This document shows positions 13,588-14,988 of a stretch of DNA of 14,988 nucleotides, in pieces. The translations under genes and the position numbers were made by a program. Below the pieces are notes generated by a model, which was given only the letters and a program-made list of their open reading frames with translations, was not told where the DNA came from and made no database searches. Each line of letters starts with the position of its first letter. Positions within the stretch are counted from its first letter, which is position 1. The DNA comes from Candidatus Aminicenantota bacterium (GTDB lineage Bacteria; Acidobacteriota; Aminicenantia; Aminicenantales; Aminicenantaceae): the NCBI GenBank assembly GCA_030670375.1, contig DAOVBT010000013.1, positions 1-14,988 on the forward strand. Reading direction: 5' to 3'.

Positions 13588-14988
13588 GTGTTCAGATTAT
13601 TTGATCGCTACATCCTCAAAGAAATAATTCCTCCTTTTCTGATAGGGCTTGTGGTCTATTCGTTTGTTCTTTTGATGAATCAGATCCTCCTGTTGTCAGA
13701 GCTTCTGATTGCAAGGGGAGTGCCTCTCCGGGCCGTTCTGGATTTGCTCGTTTATCTCATTCCCTCTGTGCTTGCCTTTACCATCCCGATGTCCGTCCTG
13801 ATGGGCATCCTTGCCGGGTTGAGCCGGATGTCTTCGGACGCAGAAATCACAGCCTTTAAAACTCTGGGCATTAGCTACAAAAGGCTTTTGCGACCCGTGC
13901 TGTTATTTTCGTTTCTGGGATTCCTTGCCACATCGATTTTAACACTGTATCTGGCACCCAGGGCAAATTACAAATGGGTCCAGACTTTTTCGGAGTCTGT
14001 ATTGGCAAGGGTTCAGTTCAATATCAATCCAAGAGAATTCAATGATTCCATCCCGAACACCATGCTTTTTATTCAGGATGTCACTCCTGAAATGGGGTGG
14101 AGAAATATATTCATGTATTTTGCCACTCCTCCCGATGAGCCCAAGGTCATTCTTGCTCGAGAGGGTAGATTGAATTTTTATCCCGAAGAAAGACGGGCCT
14201 CTATAGAGCTCTTTGATGGCATGATTCACTCCTACCGCCTCAACGACATAGAGGATTACAGGATTACATCCTTTGGCTATTACGAAGAGGAATTGGATGT
14301 AGAGGGGGCATTTCCCAGGATAGGTGCCAAAAAAAGAGTTCGAGAAAAGGACATAATAGAATTGTGGAAGGATAGCTTTGGGATAAGACAGGAACTTCAG
14401 GAGTTCCCTGTAGATAAGAAGAACAAGGTTCTCTTTGACCTGAAAAAAAGGGAGTCCATATCCCATTGGATCGAGATCCACAAAAAGATAGCTCTTCCGT
14501 TTGCCTGTTTTGTCTTTGCGCTATTGGGACTCCCACTGGGAGCTTTCACAAAAAAAGGAGGACGAACCAGTGGCTTCACTCTCAGCATCGGAATCATCCT
14601 TGTCTATTACATCATGATCACTGCCGGGGAACAAATCGCCATGGAAGGGCGTATCTCCCCTTTTATGGGCATGTGGGGACCGAACATCCTTTTCCTCGTG
14701 CTCGGCCTGTATTTTTTTATCCAGTCGGTGAGGGAAAAATCGCTGTTTAAGCTCCCCTCTTTTTTGAAAGTTAGAAAAAAAGCCAGTTCAACCCCAAAAA
14801 CCACCTGGTTTTCGACACGCCTCCCGCGCTATTCCCTGCCGTTTCCAAATATCATCGACCGTTACATCATGCGGAAATATTTAGCCATATTCGGATTTGT
14901 GTTTATCAGTATGCTTTCTGTCTCCGCCATCATCAGTTTTTTCGAAAGGGTAGACAGTGTGTACGAGCACAACAATCCCATAAGCCTT
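13588..14988 (+). CDS. lptF: LptF/LptG (YjgP/YjgQ) permease fusion, 3' end outside window
   Basis: Inner-membrane permease of the LPS transport ABC complex (LptB2FG), which extracts lipopolysaccharide and passes it to LptC/LptA. The frame is open without a stop for 467 codons to the window edge. Residues 1 to about 380 form a complete LptF-like unit: DRYILKEIIPPF leading into TM1, TM2-3 (FTIPMSVLMGILAGLS, then KTLGISYKRLLRPV), a periplasmic beta-rich domain (about 115-290) and TM4-6 (FALLGLPLGAF, then GEQIA, then NILFLVLGLYFF at about 366-377). A cytoplasmic linker of about 40 residues leads to a second start-like unit at residue 424 (DRYIMRKYLAIFGF, then SFFERVD), matching the LptG N-terminus. 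GTG 13588 is the only start after an upstream in-frame stop (13561-13563) and has no SD. Confidence 0.9.
   Translation, partial: MFRLFDRYILKEIIPPFLIGLVVYSFVLLMNQILLLSELLIARGVPLRAVLDLLVYLIPSVLAFTIPMSVLMGILAGLSRMSSDAEITAFKTLGISYKRLLRPVLLFSFLGFLATSILTLYLAPRANYKWVQTFSESVLARVQFNINPREFNDSIPNTMLFIQDVTPEMGWRNIFMYFATPPDEPKVILAREGRLNFYPEERRASIELFDGMIHSYRLNDIEDYRITSFGYYEEELDVEGAFPRIGAKKRVREKDIIELWKDSFGIRQELQEFPVDKKNKVLFDLKKRESISHWIEIHKKIALPFACFVFALLGLPLGAFTKKGGRTSGFTLSIGIILVYYIMITAGEQIAMEGRISPFMGMWGPNILFLVLGLYFFIQSVREKSLFKLPSFLKVRKKASSTPKTTWFSTRLPRYSLPFPNIIDRYIMRKYLAIFGFVFISMLSVSAIISFFERVDSVYEHNNPISL

Noticed and set aside
13939..14481. 180-residue minus-strand open frame
   Set aside because: Antisense to the continuous LptF frame, which carries the convincing membrane and jelly-roll pattern.
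13588..14988. The right-edge permease as a broken gene lacking a stop
   Set aside because: It simply runs off the window; the frame and domain pattern are continuous to the last base.

Overview
The window looks like chromosomal DNA from a diderm (Gram-negative-type) bacterium of medium GC, probably anaerobic or microaerophilic. An LPS-export permease implies an outer membrane, and a flavodiiron protein implies O2 or NO detoxification. An LptF-LptG fusion next to a CIRCE-controlled groESL, and the general protein flavour, would suit the Acidobacteriota/Aminicenantia area. That placement is an impression from sequence, not a computed phylogeny. I see no phage, IS element, CRISPR array, rRNA or tRNA. 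Every long open frame on the correct strand belongs to a plausible gene.

Layout. (1) 1-2212, minus strand: two tandem paralogous neurotransmitter:sodium symporter (NSS/SNF) genes; the distal one runs off the left edge. (2) 2365-3567, plus: a flavodiiron protein, divergent from the transporters. (3) 3711-5036, plus: a Tat-exported DUF362-like protein with a TTG start. (4) 5223-5684: a small unrecognised protein. (5) 5785-6963: an MFS permease, tail to tail with a PflX-type radical SAM enzyme (6964-7908, minus); their stop codons share one TGATCA palindrome. (6) From the same intergenic region pgeF (yfiH) runs rightward (7997-8707). (7) 8816-11332: a tight operon purC, PHP phosphoesterase, cvpA-like, Fis-like HTH. 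(8) 11363-13468: groESL with two CIRCE operators, a strong promoter and a clear intrinsic terminator. (9) 13588 to the right edge: an LptF-type permease whose frame continues without a stop into a second, LptG-like copy.

How genes relate. Most of this is housekeeping: purine synthesis, protein folding, peptidoglycan quality control and LPS transport, mixed with amine/amino-acid uptake and oxygen defence. No obvious multi-gene novel system is present. The most unusual signals concern expression. Three genes without a Shine-Dalgarno sequence (the radical SAM gene, pgeF and the lptF-lptG fusion) each have a TATAAT/TATAAA box ending only 7-9 nt before a start codon, as expected for leaderless mRNAs. 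The radical SAM gene also has an ideally spaced SD and ATG followed two codons later by an in-frame stop. Other points are the perfect CIRCE palindrome, which can double as a terminator for the purC operon, and an NSS paralogue that has lost the conserved TM2 glutamate.
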